The notes beneath the pieces are model-generated. The model worked only from the letters and a program-made list of their open reading frames with translations. It had not been told where the DNA came from and searched no databases. Position numbers and translations under genes: made by a program. 64,000 nucleotides of DNA from Galaxea fascicularis. Its lineage: Eukaryota; Cnidaria; Anthozoa; Scleractinia; Euphylliidae. Positions 1 to 11,638 of the stretch are shown here, in pieces (the stretch's first letter is position 1; every line of letters starts with the position of its first letter). The stretch spans positions 24,501,567 through 24,565,566 of the forward strand of contig OX419340.1 in the NCBI GenBank assembly GCA_948470475.1, given 5' to 3'.

Positions 1-262
1 ATATGTACCCTTACTTTCTCTTTGCCGCGATTCACCACCTTAATCGTCCCCGACTTTCTCTGTCCGACCTCGTAGCTTAGTCGGCAGAGCAACGGTAGAT
101 CTAATCCGGAGGTCGTGGGTTCGATTCCCACCGAGGTCATAAGAATTTTTCTTTGCCTCGTGTGGTTCCCTGATACCCTTTACTAGGGCTAACGCCCAGT
201 GGGTTTTTCATGGGTTTCTATTAGCACTTGAATTTACACTTCAGAGTTAATTCTCTGTTCCA
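1..262 (+). mobile_element. tRNA-headed SINE, copy 1 (probably cut by the window edge)
   Basis: Positions 66-138 form a tRNA-like head. The acceptor arms GACCTCG and CGAGGTC pair perfectly, the T arm is intact, an A-box-like TAGCTTAGTCGG lies at 73-84, and a B box GGTTCGATTCC lies at 118-128. The anticodon arm does not pair well, so this is unlikely to be a working tRNA gene. About 120 bp of body follows. The same head plus body recurs twice at 46939-47389, which identifies a dispersed SINE family ending in GTTCCATCAC. The internal boxes could in principle drive RNA polymerase III transcription. Confidence 0.75.
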
Positions 263-1710
263 TCACTTGTATGTGTTCCTGTTTTGCTCGTTTGTACATA
301 AGACCAACAACCACTTGGCATATACCAAGAAAGGCATATACTTCATACATGCAACTGATGCTCCTTTATTTTTGTCAGAAATAGTCACATAAGTAATAAA
401 ATACAGGATGTTTGTGAAGACTTAAAAGAGGTTTAAGAGAAAGATACCAATATCATGAAATGAATGTTAGACCAATGTTAGTATCATGAAAAACAATATT
501 TTGTGGTGTGTTATTGCTAATACATTGCTCTCTCATTGCCTCTCTTCCATCGGCACTAAGAAAAAATTTACTAGTCCTATTCCATATCTTATATTTATCT
601 CTTTTGAAGAAAGCTCTTGAGGACAGGATTCTTATAAAGTTTAGGGTGGCTCTTTTTTTGAAGTTTGATTAATGAAGATGAGGCTTATATCAAAATTACA
701 AGTTTAGGTAGCATTTCTTTCTGTGACAAAGCTGGTTTCATTCCCAAACATTTACTTTATTACTTTTTTAATATGGACTACACTTCCTCAGTTGAACACA
801 TCAAACAATTATTTTTCAAACTCCAGATCATAAGCCATTTAGAATTGTTTCATGAAGTCATTGAGAAAAGCAGTGTATGTAATTCAGTTCAATTAAGTTA
901 ATCAGATCTGTAGGTAAGTTCTTATATCGTTTACACTTTTTCTTCGCCCAATTTCAAGCACTGCACTTACAGATTATTGAGATACTATCTTTCATTAACT
1001 TGACACACAGATTAAGATTGTCATTGCTCTTAAAGGCTTACCGCATTTGCTGCAGGACCTTGAAAGTTACATCATTTCCTCTGATGTGACATTTTCCCTT
1101 TTACAAGAACCTCATCAGAACAATCTAGGCAGAATGCGAACAATGCTACCCTTTCAACAAATGCAAATACTACTCCCCGTCGCACACTTGAACACTCTTG
1201 TACACTCCATTTAACTGAGACAAGGAGTCAACACAAGGATTCCAACTCAGCGAAGTTTTGCCATATCTCAACCTTTATTAAAGCCTGAATACACTGCAAA
1301 TCGAAGTTAACCTGATTCGGCGAAGGTTTTCAAACTCACAGAACTCGCTGCAATTTTCTATGGTCCAAACGATCGAGAGCTTTGATTACATTTCGCAAGC
1401 CTGATGTTAAATAACTTGTTTCTGCACGAAATCCGGCAATCCACAGTTGTTCTTCCTCACAAAAGACTGAAAAAAGCATTTTGAAAACAAGCTACGTCCA
1501 CTTCGCCATTGCGGCAGCTATCTTTGGCATCTTTTCAACAAAGTCCGACTAGCTCCCAAGCCTCGCGCACGCGGAAACGAGTCTACCGGAAGACCGGAAG
1601 TTGCTTGCTTGTTTCTAAAAAATAGATTTTTTGAAATTAAGATATCCCATACCCCATTACAAGACTCCCTCTCTGTCCATTATGGCTCTTGGTATCACCT
1701 AACTAGTGGT

Positions 1711-1741
<31 letters not shown>

Positions 1742-1765
1742 GCTACTAGAGGACTACTAAAGGAC
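263..1765. other. AT-rich stretch with no supported gene
   Basis: Short open frames occur (for example 665-901 on +), but none has recognisable protein similarity, splice context or a coding-like composition. I see no clear repeat boundaries here. Confidence 0.5.
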
Positions 1766-2386
1766 TTTCAATTTTAAAGCAAAGTGACAAATGAAGCACT
1801 TTTTTGTGTTAACTTCTATATTTGCGTAGTTTGTACACTACGTCCTTTGCTCAGTAAGAACGCTGAGCAACATTACTATTTGAAAAAATAAATCAAACAC
1901 GCTCACTCAACCTAATGTTCCATTATTTCTACTAACGTTAAATCTTTTGATCGTAGTGTCTAAGACTCACTCGAGAAAAAAAGGACAATTTCTCTCTTTT
2001 TTTGCCCATTTTGCACAAGAAATAAAGTGGAAACACCAACTACGACTGAGTGTCTCTACTTTATTTCTTGTGCAAAATGGGAAAAAAAGAAAGAAATTGT
2101 CCTTTTTTTCTCTTTCTTAAGTGAGTCCCGGACTCTACGATCACAAGATTTGACATGAATAGCAATAATGGAACATTAGGTTGTGTGAGAGGTTGTGCTC
2201 GTGTTTGATTTATTTTTCAAGTAGTAATGTTGCTCAGCGTTCTTACTGAGCAAAGGACGTAAAGTAGAAACTACATAAGAATAGAAATTAACACAAAAAT
2301 AAACATGAGGTGGAATAAAGAAATCAAATCAAAGTTAAAAATTTTATCTCAAGTGCGTCATTTGTCACTTTGCTTTAAAACTGAAA
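1766..2386. repeat. Large imperfect palindrome (foldback/MITE-like)
   Basis: The left arm (about 1766-2025) returns as its reverse complement at about 2045-2386. Both arms include TTTAAAGCAAAGTGACAAATG, the segment CCTTTGCTCAGTAAGAACGC and the inner arm TTGCACAAGAAATAAAGT. A short spacer near 2030-2045 separates them. The right arm has an extra AT-rich insertion near 2300-2350. No coding capacity is seen. A foldback or MITE origin is inferred. Confidence 0.7.
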
Positions 2387-3782
2387 CGATAACGATCAAT
2401 TAGTTGCAATTACTTTCCAATTAAAACAAATCATGCCAAAAGAGATAAAGAAAAATGAAAAACCAGGCAAAACAAAAACTACAGCAAAAGGAAACAAGGA
2501 AAATAGTAAACAATAAAGTAGTACTGGAAAACAGAAACAAGAATTCAACCATACCTTTAGATTTGAAACTGCTTTGACAAAGATAACTAATTCACCACGC
2601 TACAGCAACACATTCCATCTTGGACACGTGTTTGCTTTGTAAGTGACTAAAGGAGTGACACACACATTGTGGTTGCTAAGGCGTTCGGCTCGACGGTTTA
2701 ATATTTTTACATTAAAAAACACTTAATTTTAAGCCACAACACATTAGATAAACTGTAAAGATATTGCTGATACGAAGAAAGCACTTACAATCTTGGGATT
2801 CTTTTTTAGAAGATAATTTTTTCAATGTATATCAGTGCATATGGTGCATTTCTACTCGAAACGATCGTGAATAATATTCAAAGCTGTTCAAAAATTCTAT
2901 GACATTTTGGCAAACATCAGCAAGAGGAACTTCAACGTTGATAATTGTTTCATCATTCGATCACCAAGTTTTGTTTTGATACTTTTTTTTTTTGGGAAGC
3001 GGTAAGCCTGCGCTGCTGGCAGATATCAATTGGTTTCCTTCTCAGTTAAATAATTTATTCTAGCGTGGTTACAATTGCGCATGAGCCGAATATTATTTGC
3101 AGCAAAAACGCATTTGGACGGTATTACGCACGAGCAGACCATTATTTGTATGTAGTTATTTGCAGGTGAAGAGGTGGACTCTAAGCCAATGAAAAGGAGG
3201 AAAAATCCATCGCATGATAACATCGAATATTTAGCATCGATATTGACCCACCACTAGTCAGACCTAGTCAGGCTGAATTATTCAACTCACCTGGCGTGCG
3301 TTTCTCGAAACCTCCGAAACTTTTCGGGCCTATTTCGGGTGCCATAATTTCCTTCGTATCTTGAAAACGAAGACGTTTCCAGACATGAAATTTTGCAACA
3401 AAGTTGCCCTTTCCTATCTTGAAATCATAGTAAAAGACCAGCTCTTTAGAATAAGTGGATCACAGTTTTAGAAATGGCTTTTCGGGTCCGAAAAGTGTTC
3501 GGGAGTTTCGAGAAACGGGCCACTGGTTGGAACAAATAGAGACATTTTTTTGGCGTTTCCATAAATGAACGTTAACACATCACGTGACCTTTTAAGCCAC
3601 TCACACTCTCGGAGAAAATTTTAAGGCCAATGAGTTCGTGTGGCTGATGAATAGCACTTGTCTACCAGTGAACGTTCTAATTCATTAATAAGCAGGTAGT
3701 GCACTGTATGTCTTTGAAGTGTTGTCGCTTTTTTCCATTTCAACCCCGTTTCGTGTAAAAACTGATGATCTGCAAATTCTTA
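2387..3782. other. Intergenic, A-rich, no supported gene
   Basis: The stretch is A-rich at 2400-2560. Two related short segments near 3300-3320 and 3490-3530 (CGAAACTCCCGAAC-type, inverted) may bound another small inverted-repeat element. No gene is recognised. Confidence 0.4.
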
Positions 3783-4124
3783 AGGCTGGTTTTCACTAGC
3801 GCATAAGCACAACCATAAGCTTAAGAAAAAGTGCAAACGAAAACTGCAGTGACATAAGCATAGGCAGAAGCAGAAACATAAGAAGAACGAACTCACTTAT
3901 TTGTCTTGTGCTGTTTTCACCAGCAACGCGCTCGACATAAGCATAAGCATAAGCACAAGAAGAACGGAACTGTTCGTTTTTCTTGTGCTTATGTTTATGC
4001 TTATGCTTATGCCTGGTGAAAACCGCATAAGACAAATAAGTGGGTTCGTTCTTCGTTCGTTGTTTTCATGCGAGCGCTTGTGCGTATTTTTATGATTGTG
4101 CTTAGTGCTGGTGAAAACCAGCCT
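3783..4124. mobile_element. MITE with GGCTGGTTTTCAC ends
   Basis: The left end GGCTGGTTTTCACTAGCGC and the right end, ending GGTGAAAACCAGCC, are inverted copies about 340 bp apart. The interior is rich in CATAAGCATAAG-type six-base repeats on both strands and contains a second, shorter inverted pair around CTGTTTTCACCAGC and CTGGTGAAAACCG. It is non-coding and I infer a non-autonomous DNA transposon. The superfamily is not certain. Confidence 0.65.
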
Positions 4125-5193
4125 TGAGTGCCGGTGGTGATTTTCAATTTAAAAGTTAAATTGCCTTGAAATCTCTGTTGCGTCACAGACAAATGACTCA
4201 AAAGCCTTTTGACGTCCCTTGGAACACAGAATTGATGATCAAAGGAATTTGTGAAATCTTTTTATCAAAATGCTTAAAATTTTTGTGAAATTCCGCGCAT
4301 TCCAAGCTTAAAGAGGATCAATGTTATTTGTTGTTTTGCTTCTGGAGAAATCGAATCACAGTCTAAACGCGTTACCATTCACAGCACAACAAAATAGTCC
4401 AGAAAACCTGTCAGGGCGAACATAGTTTTCACTCATGGTTCGCTAAACGGATAAGATTCAACAAAAAGACGGTAACCACACGAACACGTCGTGTTTAGAC
4501 TGTTTGCGGTCAAGTTTTGGCAGCCTATTGCATAACAGGCAATACTGAGAGCTGCTCAATTGAACGTCCAAAATGATCAGAATGACCCCCTTATTATTTT
4601 ACAAGCTCTGTTCAGTCCATCTTGTTTAGTCAGTCAGAAAAGTGTGGTAGAGAGTAGCGAGAAAGAACATCCAAAAGGCGTGAATGTAGGTCGAACAATG
4701 CCAAACATGCCAGAAACCTCGTCTTTGAAAAATATCATTATGTAACGTCAATTGAACACCACAAAAGCCAATTGTGAGGTGACATAAAATCAAACAATAG
4801 AAAGAAGTAAATAAAGAAACAAATAATAGATCAACAAAAACAGAGAGGACACTTTCTTTCATCTGACAGCCCGAGGCGGGTAGCAACAGAACGGACAATC
4901 GATATCCTGGCGGGGAAAACAAAATAAGGTATCCAACATTAATCATCCGAAAGCGACAAACCGAGAAAGCAATGGTCGCTTAAAACACGTGCATGAAAAC
5001 CCAAAATGGTTCAAACTGTTATGCAACAAACAAAAAAGGAAATTACTCCAGAAAAATCACATTTTTTTTTTTTACTATAAATAAGCACTTATTTTAAAAA
5101 TCCATCTCGTTCACAGCGGTTGACAAAAATCTTTGACATACTATTCCAGGTAAAAGAACGAAAGGCAATTGCAAGAAACAGGCTATTTATACC
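4125..5193. other. Intergenic, no supported gene
   Basis: A 106-codon minus frame at 4626-4946 is hydrophobic, but has no splice context or family resemblance. I treat it as chance. Confidence 0.4.
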
Positions 5194-5535
5194 ATCAGGA
5201 GCCCATCACTAGGAGCTTACAACTGCCCTAAATTCCTGTCACGGCGTTTTCACAGACCGATTTATTTTTAGACTGAATTTTCCGCAAATATGGGACTCCC
5301 TCAGGAGCCCCATTCTCTCGTGCGAAACTTTCCTTCGACCTTTCTTTTGTTCTAAAGTTTCTCTGCGAAGCTAAGAAACTTTAGAACAAAAGAAAGGTGA
5401 TGATGATGCGGTATCACGTGTACCAGAACTGCCTTTTTTCACGGGAAAGATAGTCTAAAAATAAATCGCTCTGTAAAAATGCCGTGACATAGGCTTAGTA
5501 TGGGAGTTGTACGCTCCTAGTGATGGGCTCCTGAT
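5194..5535. mobile_element. Inverted-repeat element with a nested perfect hairpin
   Basis: The outer arms (about 5194-5280 and 5450-5535) are inverted copies sharing ATCAGGAGCCCATCACTAGG and GATTTATTTTTAGACT. Inside lies a near-perfect hairpin at about 5337-5399 with stems of the CTTTCTTTTGTTCTAAAGTT type. A related short palindrome around GGAGCCCAT lies at about 9097-9122. It is non-coding and MITE-like. Confidence 0.65.
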
Positions 5536-7045
5536 ACCATCTCTCGGATTAATACTGAACCGAAATGGAGGGTCCGTTTGCAGGTTACATGTTGTACTGA
5601 CAAGACAATTTCTTCTAACGTAACCTTGTTTCCGTCAGTTGTCCTAGGCCTTCTGCAAAGACGTCCGGGAACTTTCTCAGTACAGTAGCTCTTTCTTGGA
5701 TGCTAGCGAGCACTGATCATGTTATGCATGAATGGAGGCACTGTCCTATTTTAGGCTTGTTGATGAAATCATTGTCTTTGTACTTAACTAGTAGATTCCA
5801 TTTGTCAGTGCGTCTGTACCCTAGAACAAAGAGGCATATAGTCCATAGTGATGTCGGTGAAAGATGTAGCGTGTATGCTGCTACTGTTTGATATACATCT
5901 CACCTGGCTAGTCGGCGAAATCAGCTGCCTTGACTTCCTTAGATTTGCACATTGCTATCAAGTGGTTTCTCCGACCACACTTTACGTATTCCCTTTTGTT
6001 CGTGGGACGCGATTCTTGATTTTGGCCGGATGTTGATGTAATGATCGTTCACCTTACTGTCAGTGGTCTTTGACGTTTTTTACTAAAATAAAACTATAAA
6101 AAAAAACACGAAATAAAACATTCTTATCTTTACCTAAACGTCCCTTGGTGCGCGCAATGTACTGTCGACTTTACAGGAGCTCTGTCATGCTCGGTAGGTC
6201 CCCTCGGTAAAATGCTGAAAAGAGTTTTTAAATCAAACGAGGGAAAACCCAAAAATAATGAAATCGTTTATTTTCTCAAGACTGTTTTACTGCAAAGGCT
6301 GAGACTAAATACTTTCTTCTCAGTCCATTACGGATGGCATCATAAATCGAAATGGATTGCAGTTTGAAAAATGTATCCTAAGTTTTAATATTCAAATTCT
6401 CGCACGTCATCGTGAAGCTATGGCCAAAACAATGGGTGACTATGGATGACTTTTCCTACAAAAAGGTCGATTGATATACTTCTCCTACATTTCAAGGAAT
6501 GTTTCAGCAAGAGTAACATTCATGAAGTACCATTTCTGTATAGTCTTCGCCGGCGATTAAAACAGCAACTGAACGAGGGTTGACAACTCTAACAAACGTT
6601 GTTTGAGCAACACTGTGTAACTTTTAAGTCTTCCAGGAAATTTGGAAGATCCTCTCGATGTTTTAGTGATCAAAATACAACTTCTGTTCAATATCCCGCG
6701 TTGCAACGTTCCAGAACTATGTCATTTTTGCCAGAAAAACTTCCGAGTCTCCCGATTCCTGGCAAAATCTCCAGATTCCCGAAAGAATTTTGGTTTTCTC
6801 CCGAAACAGAACTTGTTAGCCCCCGTAGCTGACACGAACTGCGAGCAGAGAGCATAACGACCGCGCCTGCATCGTCGGCCAAGAAGACGCGGTCGCTATG
6901 CTAGAAATGAAATCTGGTTCTCTCAGGTCTGTTGTATGGTGCGAGGCGAAAAGGTCCATTTTGGTTCCGGAAAACCAGGGATTCTCTGTTTTTCGCGATA
7001 GAATGTTGGAGTTAGCATTCATCAGCCATAAAGTTTATTTATCGT
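5536..7045. other. Intergenic, no supported gene
   Basis: Several overlapping short frames occur at 6600-7090 on both strands without a recognisable product. A short GC-rich hairpin GACCGCGCC...GACGCGGTC lies near 6860-6895. Confidence 0.4.
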
Positions 7046-7220
7046 CGGTACCGCAGACTAGACTGCGAGCAGTCTCTCTTTTGCTCTAAAATCTGAGGAA
7101 CGAACACATATGCGAGCTGGAAATCCGCGAGTCAGTCGTTGCTCGCATATCGCGTTCGTTCCAGTCCGTCCCATAGATTTTAGAGCAAAAGAGAGACTGC
7201 TCGCAGTCTATCGGTACCGC
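7046..7220. repeat. Long perfect-type hairpin (about 175 bp)
   Basis: The arm containing GACTGCGAGCAGTCTCTCTT and TTGCTCTAAAATCT (to about 7091) is inverted at about 7172-7220. The inner part, GGAACGAACACATATGCGAG against CTCGCATATCGCGTTCGTTCC, continues the pairing. This is a short foldback or MITE-like element. Confidence 0.65.
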
Positions 7221-8383
7221 TGATGATGATTTGATTCGGACAAGGGCATTTGTTTTGGAAGGGTCGCTGACCAGTCCCCAGCCGGCTAGCCTGGGCCTGT
7301 GACAGGTTGTTTACCATTTGCCAAAAAATTTCGGAAATTCCCGCTGGAATGTAAATGGTAAGGCTATTCTGATGTTCCCGTCCGGAAAATTTCCGGAACG
7401 TCTTGAAAGGTACCGATAGTCCAAAATTTCCAACCGGAATTTGCGAACCGGAAAATGCGTTGTTTACCATTTGCCGTTCTCCACCAGTTCCAAGCTCTGC
7501 TCTGATTTCAATGTGTCACGTGTTAAATGCGCTGCTCAGTTCGACTGGGCAAGCCAAAATCTGCTTCTCTAACGGAAGTGGACTAAGTTCCAGTCAGGGG
7601 GCACCCAACGAGCAAATTAAGCTAAAAATCCTTTGAAGGATAGTTCTAGGCTCCTTGTAATGTTTAAAGACTGTTTAATAAAGATTTGTTTAAATCAGCC
7701 AGAAAATTTTAGGGAATGAAATCTTCATTTCAGAAATTGCCAGCCGAATGTTACCTTCAAAGAACTTCTCTGCGAACTATTCGCTTACCCGAAAATGCTA
7801 GGCGGCCTTTTCAAGAGCCAAAAATTGCAAGAATATGCCTTGCAAAAATCTAAGGGACTATTTTCCCCCGAGTTTCCCTGGTTGCGAATCTTTTGGGTGA
7901 TGTTTTAGTTAAGAAATCAGTAGCTATTTGGCAATCCATTCTCCGAAAGTCTCTGAGAACGGGTAGACTCTCCCAAACAGATATTTCATCGAAGTTTTTC
8001 GCTGGGTGCCCCTGAGTTCTTCCAAAGCGATTTCAGTTACTGTAGGGAAAACATCTGTAGCCTAACAGTTTTTCCCATGCATGTAAACGGTAAACAACCA
8101 GTACCTCGCTCACCTCGGGTGGAAAAAAAAAGAAAATTGAAGTAAAGATAAGAATGTTATATTTCATGTTATTCTCAGTTTCCCTTCGGAAACTCAGTCC
8201 GGTCAATAGCTCTATGATAAAAGCTTTTAGAAAATAGTCCTTAGAAAATACGCGCGCTAATTGGTTAGAAATCGTGTTTCTATGACTTGATAGAAACACA
8301 GACCGCAATGAAGACGCGAGCAAAGAGAATTTACCGTTTGATAACCAAAGTTAACAAATTGTTTTTCTTTTTTTTTTCTTTTT

Positions 8384-8417
<34 letters not shown>

Positions 8418-8441
8418 TCGCGGTGTTTTCTAAAAGACTCT

Positions 8442-8474
<33 letters not shown>

Positions 8475-8527
8475 AGGTTAGGAGAACTCAAAAAAACTGT
8501 TGAAACACTCGCCTGCGGCTCGTATTC
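7221..8527. other. Intergenic with a poly-T tract
   Basis: No gene is supported. A long poly-T run (about 8360-8417) follows CT-rich DNA and may be the tail of a reverse-oriented retroelement copy, but no retroelement body is recognised beside it. Confidence 0.4.
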
Positions 8528-8808
8528 TAGGGGCGTAGCCAGGGGAGGGTTTTAGGGGTTCCGGAACCCCCCCTCTCGCTCCAAGGAACCCCCTCTCCTA
8601 TTTTTAACAGTGATTTTATCCCAGCAAGAGTGTAATGGACTCTCGATTCCTGAAATTCTTCGTTTTGTTCTATGCTTACAATAAGTATAGTTAACGTCAT
8701 TGTGGTATCTATTTGTACGTACGTAATGTAAGGATTTTAGACCAACCGTTTTCGTTGGAACCAATTTCGAACCTCCCCTCACTCCTAGAAATCCTGGCTA
8801 CGCCCCTA
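8528..8808. mobile_element. hAT-like MITE
   Basis: The terminal inverted repeats are TAGGGGCGTAGCCAGG at 8528-8543 and its exact inverse at 8793-8808. The sequence TATTC flanks both sides (8523-8527 and 8809-8813), a partial target duplication. AGGGGCGTAGCCAGG-type ends are characteristic of hAT elements in animal genomes. No transposase frame is present, so it is non-autonomous. Confidence 0.7.
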
Positions 8809-9359
8809 TATTCCCCCAGCATTTCTGGTTCTCCCAAACTTCCACTCGTGTACATGTTTCTATAACTCGACAAAAACACGGTACATGTTTTCTATTTCCT
8901 AAATAGCTGCCGTATAGGAAAAAATATAACTCGGTTCAATCTTCTATAATAGTCACGTGCAATTGCCGCGAAATTTGGTTTTTGAGTGCACATGATAACT
9001 GAGGAAATCATGAAATAAAAATATACACTATATTTATTTTTGACTTTCTTCAGTTTCAAATCCGGAAATAGCCCCAGGCCTGGGTTATTTACGGACAGGA
9101 GCCCATCTTGATGGGCTCCTGTTACGGATCAAATACGGTTCCAATTCCGAGCACAGGCAACACTGGGTTGCCTGTGTTCACATCAGTATTTGATGTTTTG
9201 ACTGACGTCTGTCATCACCCACAGAAGTATGGCTTATTCAGTTAGTTTGAGTTGTTATTCGGTAAAACGACAATAAATGTTAATCGGAGCGAAATTTTGT
9301 CGCTACTGCACAGGAATAAAAGTCCAAAGAGGGGAAATCAAGGAACGTGACCGCAACGT

Positions 9360-9865
9360 CACGTGTTTTCATTCCTCTGAATTTGGTCAGTGGAGTGGAC
9401 AACCGTACCTTGCCTTGAAGAAATGTCTGTCGTGATTGTGCACGTGTTCGTCACGAAAACACGAGTGTAGCCAAGCTTCCGTACGGCTGATTTGTAGTAC
9501 CTTGATATCTAACTTCCCTTTTAGAACCTAAATATTTGTCCGTATTTTTACACCGAGTACCAGGATTGGATTTCCCGTTCGCGTGACCTGCGCCGTACGC
9601 GTGAAAATAAAACAGTGGCTTTCCCCTGAGTATCATACTGCATATTTCACTTATTTAAAATGTTGGAAACAAGATTTTTACCCCGTTGACCTTTGATACA
9701 ACATAAACATGTTTCGAAAAAAACATAAATCCATTTTCACAGCCTCTCACAACTGCACGATAAAAGTCGCGTGTTTCTGTTATGTAACAGCGGTGATATA
9801 CACACTAAGGCGCGCTGCCGTTGGCCAAATGCCGGCATCTGGTGATTTACTGAGAGATCGCTAGC
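9360..9865 (+). promoter_or_regulatory. Upstream region of the + CLOCK-like gene: two E-boxes and a D-box-like site
   Basis: Perfect CACGTG E-boxes lie at 9360-9365 and 9441-9446, and TTATGTAA, a PAR-bZIP (D-box) consensus, lies at 9780-9787, about 80 bp before the start codon. E-boxes and D-boxes are the classic elements through which clock factors regulate clock genes. CACGTG also occurs elsewhere in this window at about the chance rate, so function is a hypothesis. Confidence 0.35.
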
Positions 9866-11638
9866 ATGGCGGAGAGCGAGCCGGCAGTTTCCTCGAACGA
9901 GGATGAGGCTAAAAAAGCGTGCTTGCTGAGAAACAAAAACGAAAAGAAGAGGAGGGACAGGTTTAATAACTTAGTAAACGAACTGTCTGCTTCTTTGCCG
10001 CTTGCGGGGAAGAAACTGAGCAAAAACAACGTTTTAAAGTTTGCGATCGAGCACTTCCGGCAACATCAACTTGCCGCAAACTCTGACAATATCCGCGGCG
10101 AAAAGCTGTACGGAAAGTGGCAGCCCGATTTTCTCACGAACGAGGAGTTTCGTCAAACCATGCTCGATGCTATGGAAGAGGTTGTTTTTGCTGTGGGCGA
10201 ATATGGCAAGATTGTCTATGTCTCCGGCAACGTGTTTTCGTGCCTTGGTTACGATGAAGGTGATATTCTTACGACTAATATTCTGGACTACGTACATTTA
10301 GATGACCAACGAACGATTTACACCCTGTTAGGAACTATTTACAATACCACTGCCGGCGTAAATGCACCGAATGTCAACCGGTTTTCTATGCGCTTTCGCA
10401 GCGGTCCGCAGAGTCGGGGAGGTTGCGAGTTTGTAATTCTCCATTGTGTGAGCAATATTTTCAGAGCTAACAACGTATTGGATTCGACCCAACGGAAAGA
10501 TCCTTATGTCGTGTTGCTTGGAAAAATAGCATTTGTACCAACGGTAAATAGCACTGTGTTAATTTCTGATATGACTAGAGCTTCTAAATTCACTACAAGG
10601 TTTGACAACAAGTGGAGGTTTGAATGTGTGGAAAGGAGTGCTACCTTAACTCTCGGGTATTACCCTATCGAGCTACTGGGCACATGTCTTTATGAATATT
10701 GTCATAATGATGACCTGGCAAATCTCATCGAGTACCATGGAATGTTACTTTATTCTGGTGTAGTAACCACATGCTGTTACCGCATGCTTACCAAAGGGCA
10801 GGTTTGGATTTGGGTGCGAAGCCGTTGTCATGTGTCCTATAGTCAGTTGGACGCTAAGCCAGAATCCATTATCAGCATCACTTGGCCTATAAAAGGTGCA
10901 GAGTTTGCTGCAAATGAACAGAAGACAATGCAGAGGGATCGGCAACTGTTTTCTCAAATCCTTGAAAAGAATGGACAAAAACAGGTCACTTCAACTTTCT
11001 TTAGTGGTGACCAGACAAGTACAGCCAGTATTCCACTATCATCAGCATCAGCATCATATCTGACATCATCATCATCAACATCAACATTAACTCTGGCCTC
11101 ACCAGAATCAAGGTTGGCACCCATTCAAGGCTCATCAGTCATGTCAAGGGACCATGTCAATGGTTCACATGAAGCCTCAGGTTACAGTTCTATCCTGCAA
11201 CCATACTCAGATTTATCTATATCAAGTATGGGTGCTTGTATAGACACTGCTGCAGTTATGGCACAAAACAATGAACTGTCTCTTTCAAATGACCCATTAG
11301 ACAGTACAATGGAGAATCTGGATGAGAATACATTGCTCCTAGAAGAGCAGATGGAAATGCCAGAATCTCTCTCCTTTTCACAATGGGCACTTCATTTGCA
11401 CCTGAGAGAACAGTATAAAAGTTTAACAGAGTCTATAAGACAGCAATCTGAACAAGTGACCTGCATTCGCAGGCAGCTCTCTATTCAGAAAGAATTGTCT
11501 GAACTCAGTGAGCAATTGGAAGTGCAGCAACAGCGTAAAAACCAGAACCTGAGAAACACTTTTGAGGAGACAAGAGCTATTATTCAACAAAAGATGAAAG
11601 AGTTACAGGATACTCAATGCATGATAGGATCAAGTTAG
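9866..11638 (+). CDS. CLOCK/NPAS2-like bHLH-PAS transcription factor, divergent, intronless
   Basis: The gene predicts a 590-aa nuclear transcription factor. Residues 20-68 form a bHLH with basic motif RNKNEKKRRDRFN, the CLOCK-type DNA-contact signature. PAS-A covers about 98-170 and PAS-B about 240-345, including LGTCLYEYCHNDDLANL and LTKGQVWIWVRSRCHVSY. A Ser/Thr-rich stretch lies near 390-425, and a Gln/Glu-rich coiled coil at about 515-585 is placed like the CLOCK exon-19 helix. CLOCK-family proteins pair with BMAL/Cycle and bind E-boxes; that role here is inferred. The start is firm: an in-frame TGA lies 15 nt upstream and the context is AGCATGG. The whole protein is one exon, whereas animal Clock genes are normally multi-exon. 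A related intronless gene lies 4.3 kb away, converging on it. This copy is the more divergent of the two. BMAL or AhR types are less likely given the PAS-B and C-terminal features. Confidence 0.88.
   Translation: MAESEPAVSSNEDEAKKACLLRNKNEKKRRDRFNNLVNELSASLPLAGKKLSKNNVLKFAIEHFRQHQLAANSDNIRGEKLYGKWQPDFLTNEEFRQTMLDAMEEVVFAVGEYGKIVYVSGNVFSCLGYDEGDILTTNILDYVHLDDQRTIYTLLGTIYNTTAGVNAPNVNRFSMRFRSGPQSRGGCEFVILHCVSNIFRANNVLDSTQRKDPYVVLLGKIAFVPTVNSTVLISDMTRASKFTTRFDNKWRFECVERSATLTLGYYPIELLGTCLYEYCHNDDLANLIEYHGMLLYSGVVTTCCYRMLTKGQVWIWVRSRCHVSYSQLDAKPESIISITWPIKGAEFAANEQKTMQRDRQLFSQILEKNGQKQVTSTFFSGDQTSTASIPLSSASASYLTSSSSTSTLTLASPESRLAPIQGSSVMSRDHVNGSHEASGYSSILQPYSDLSISSMGACIDTAAVMAQNNELSLSNDPLDSTMENLDENTLLLEEQMEMPESLSFSQWALHLHLREQYKSLTESIRQQSEQVTCIRRQLSIQKELSELSEQLEVQQQRKNQNLRNTFEETRAIIQQKMKELQDTQCMIGSS

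Noticed and set aside
66..138. Functional tRNA gene
   Set aside because: The acceptor and T arms are intact but the anticodon arm is mispaired, and the same unit with the same body recurs at 46.9-47.4 kb, so it is a SINE head.
4626..4946. 106-codon hydrophobic minus frame
   Set aside because: No similarity, splice context or regulatory signals; consistent with chance in AT-rich DNA.
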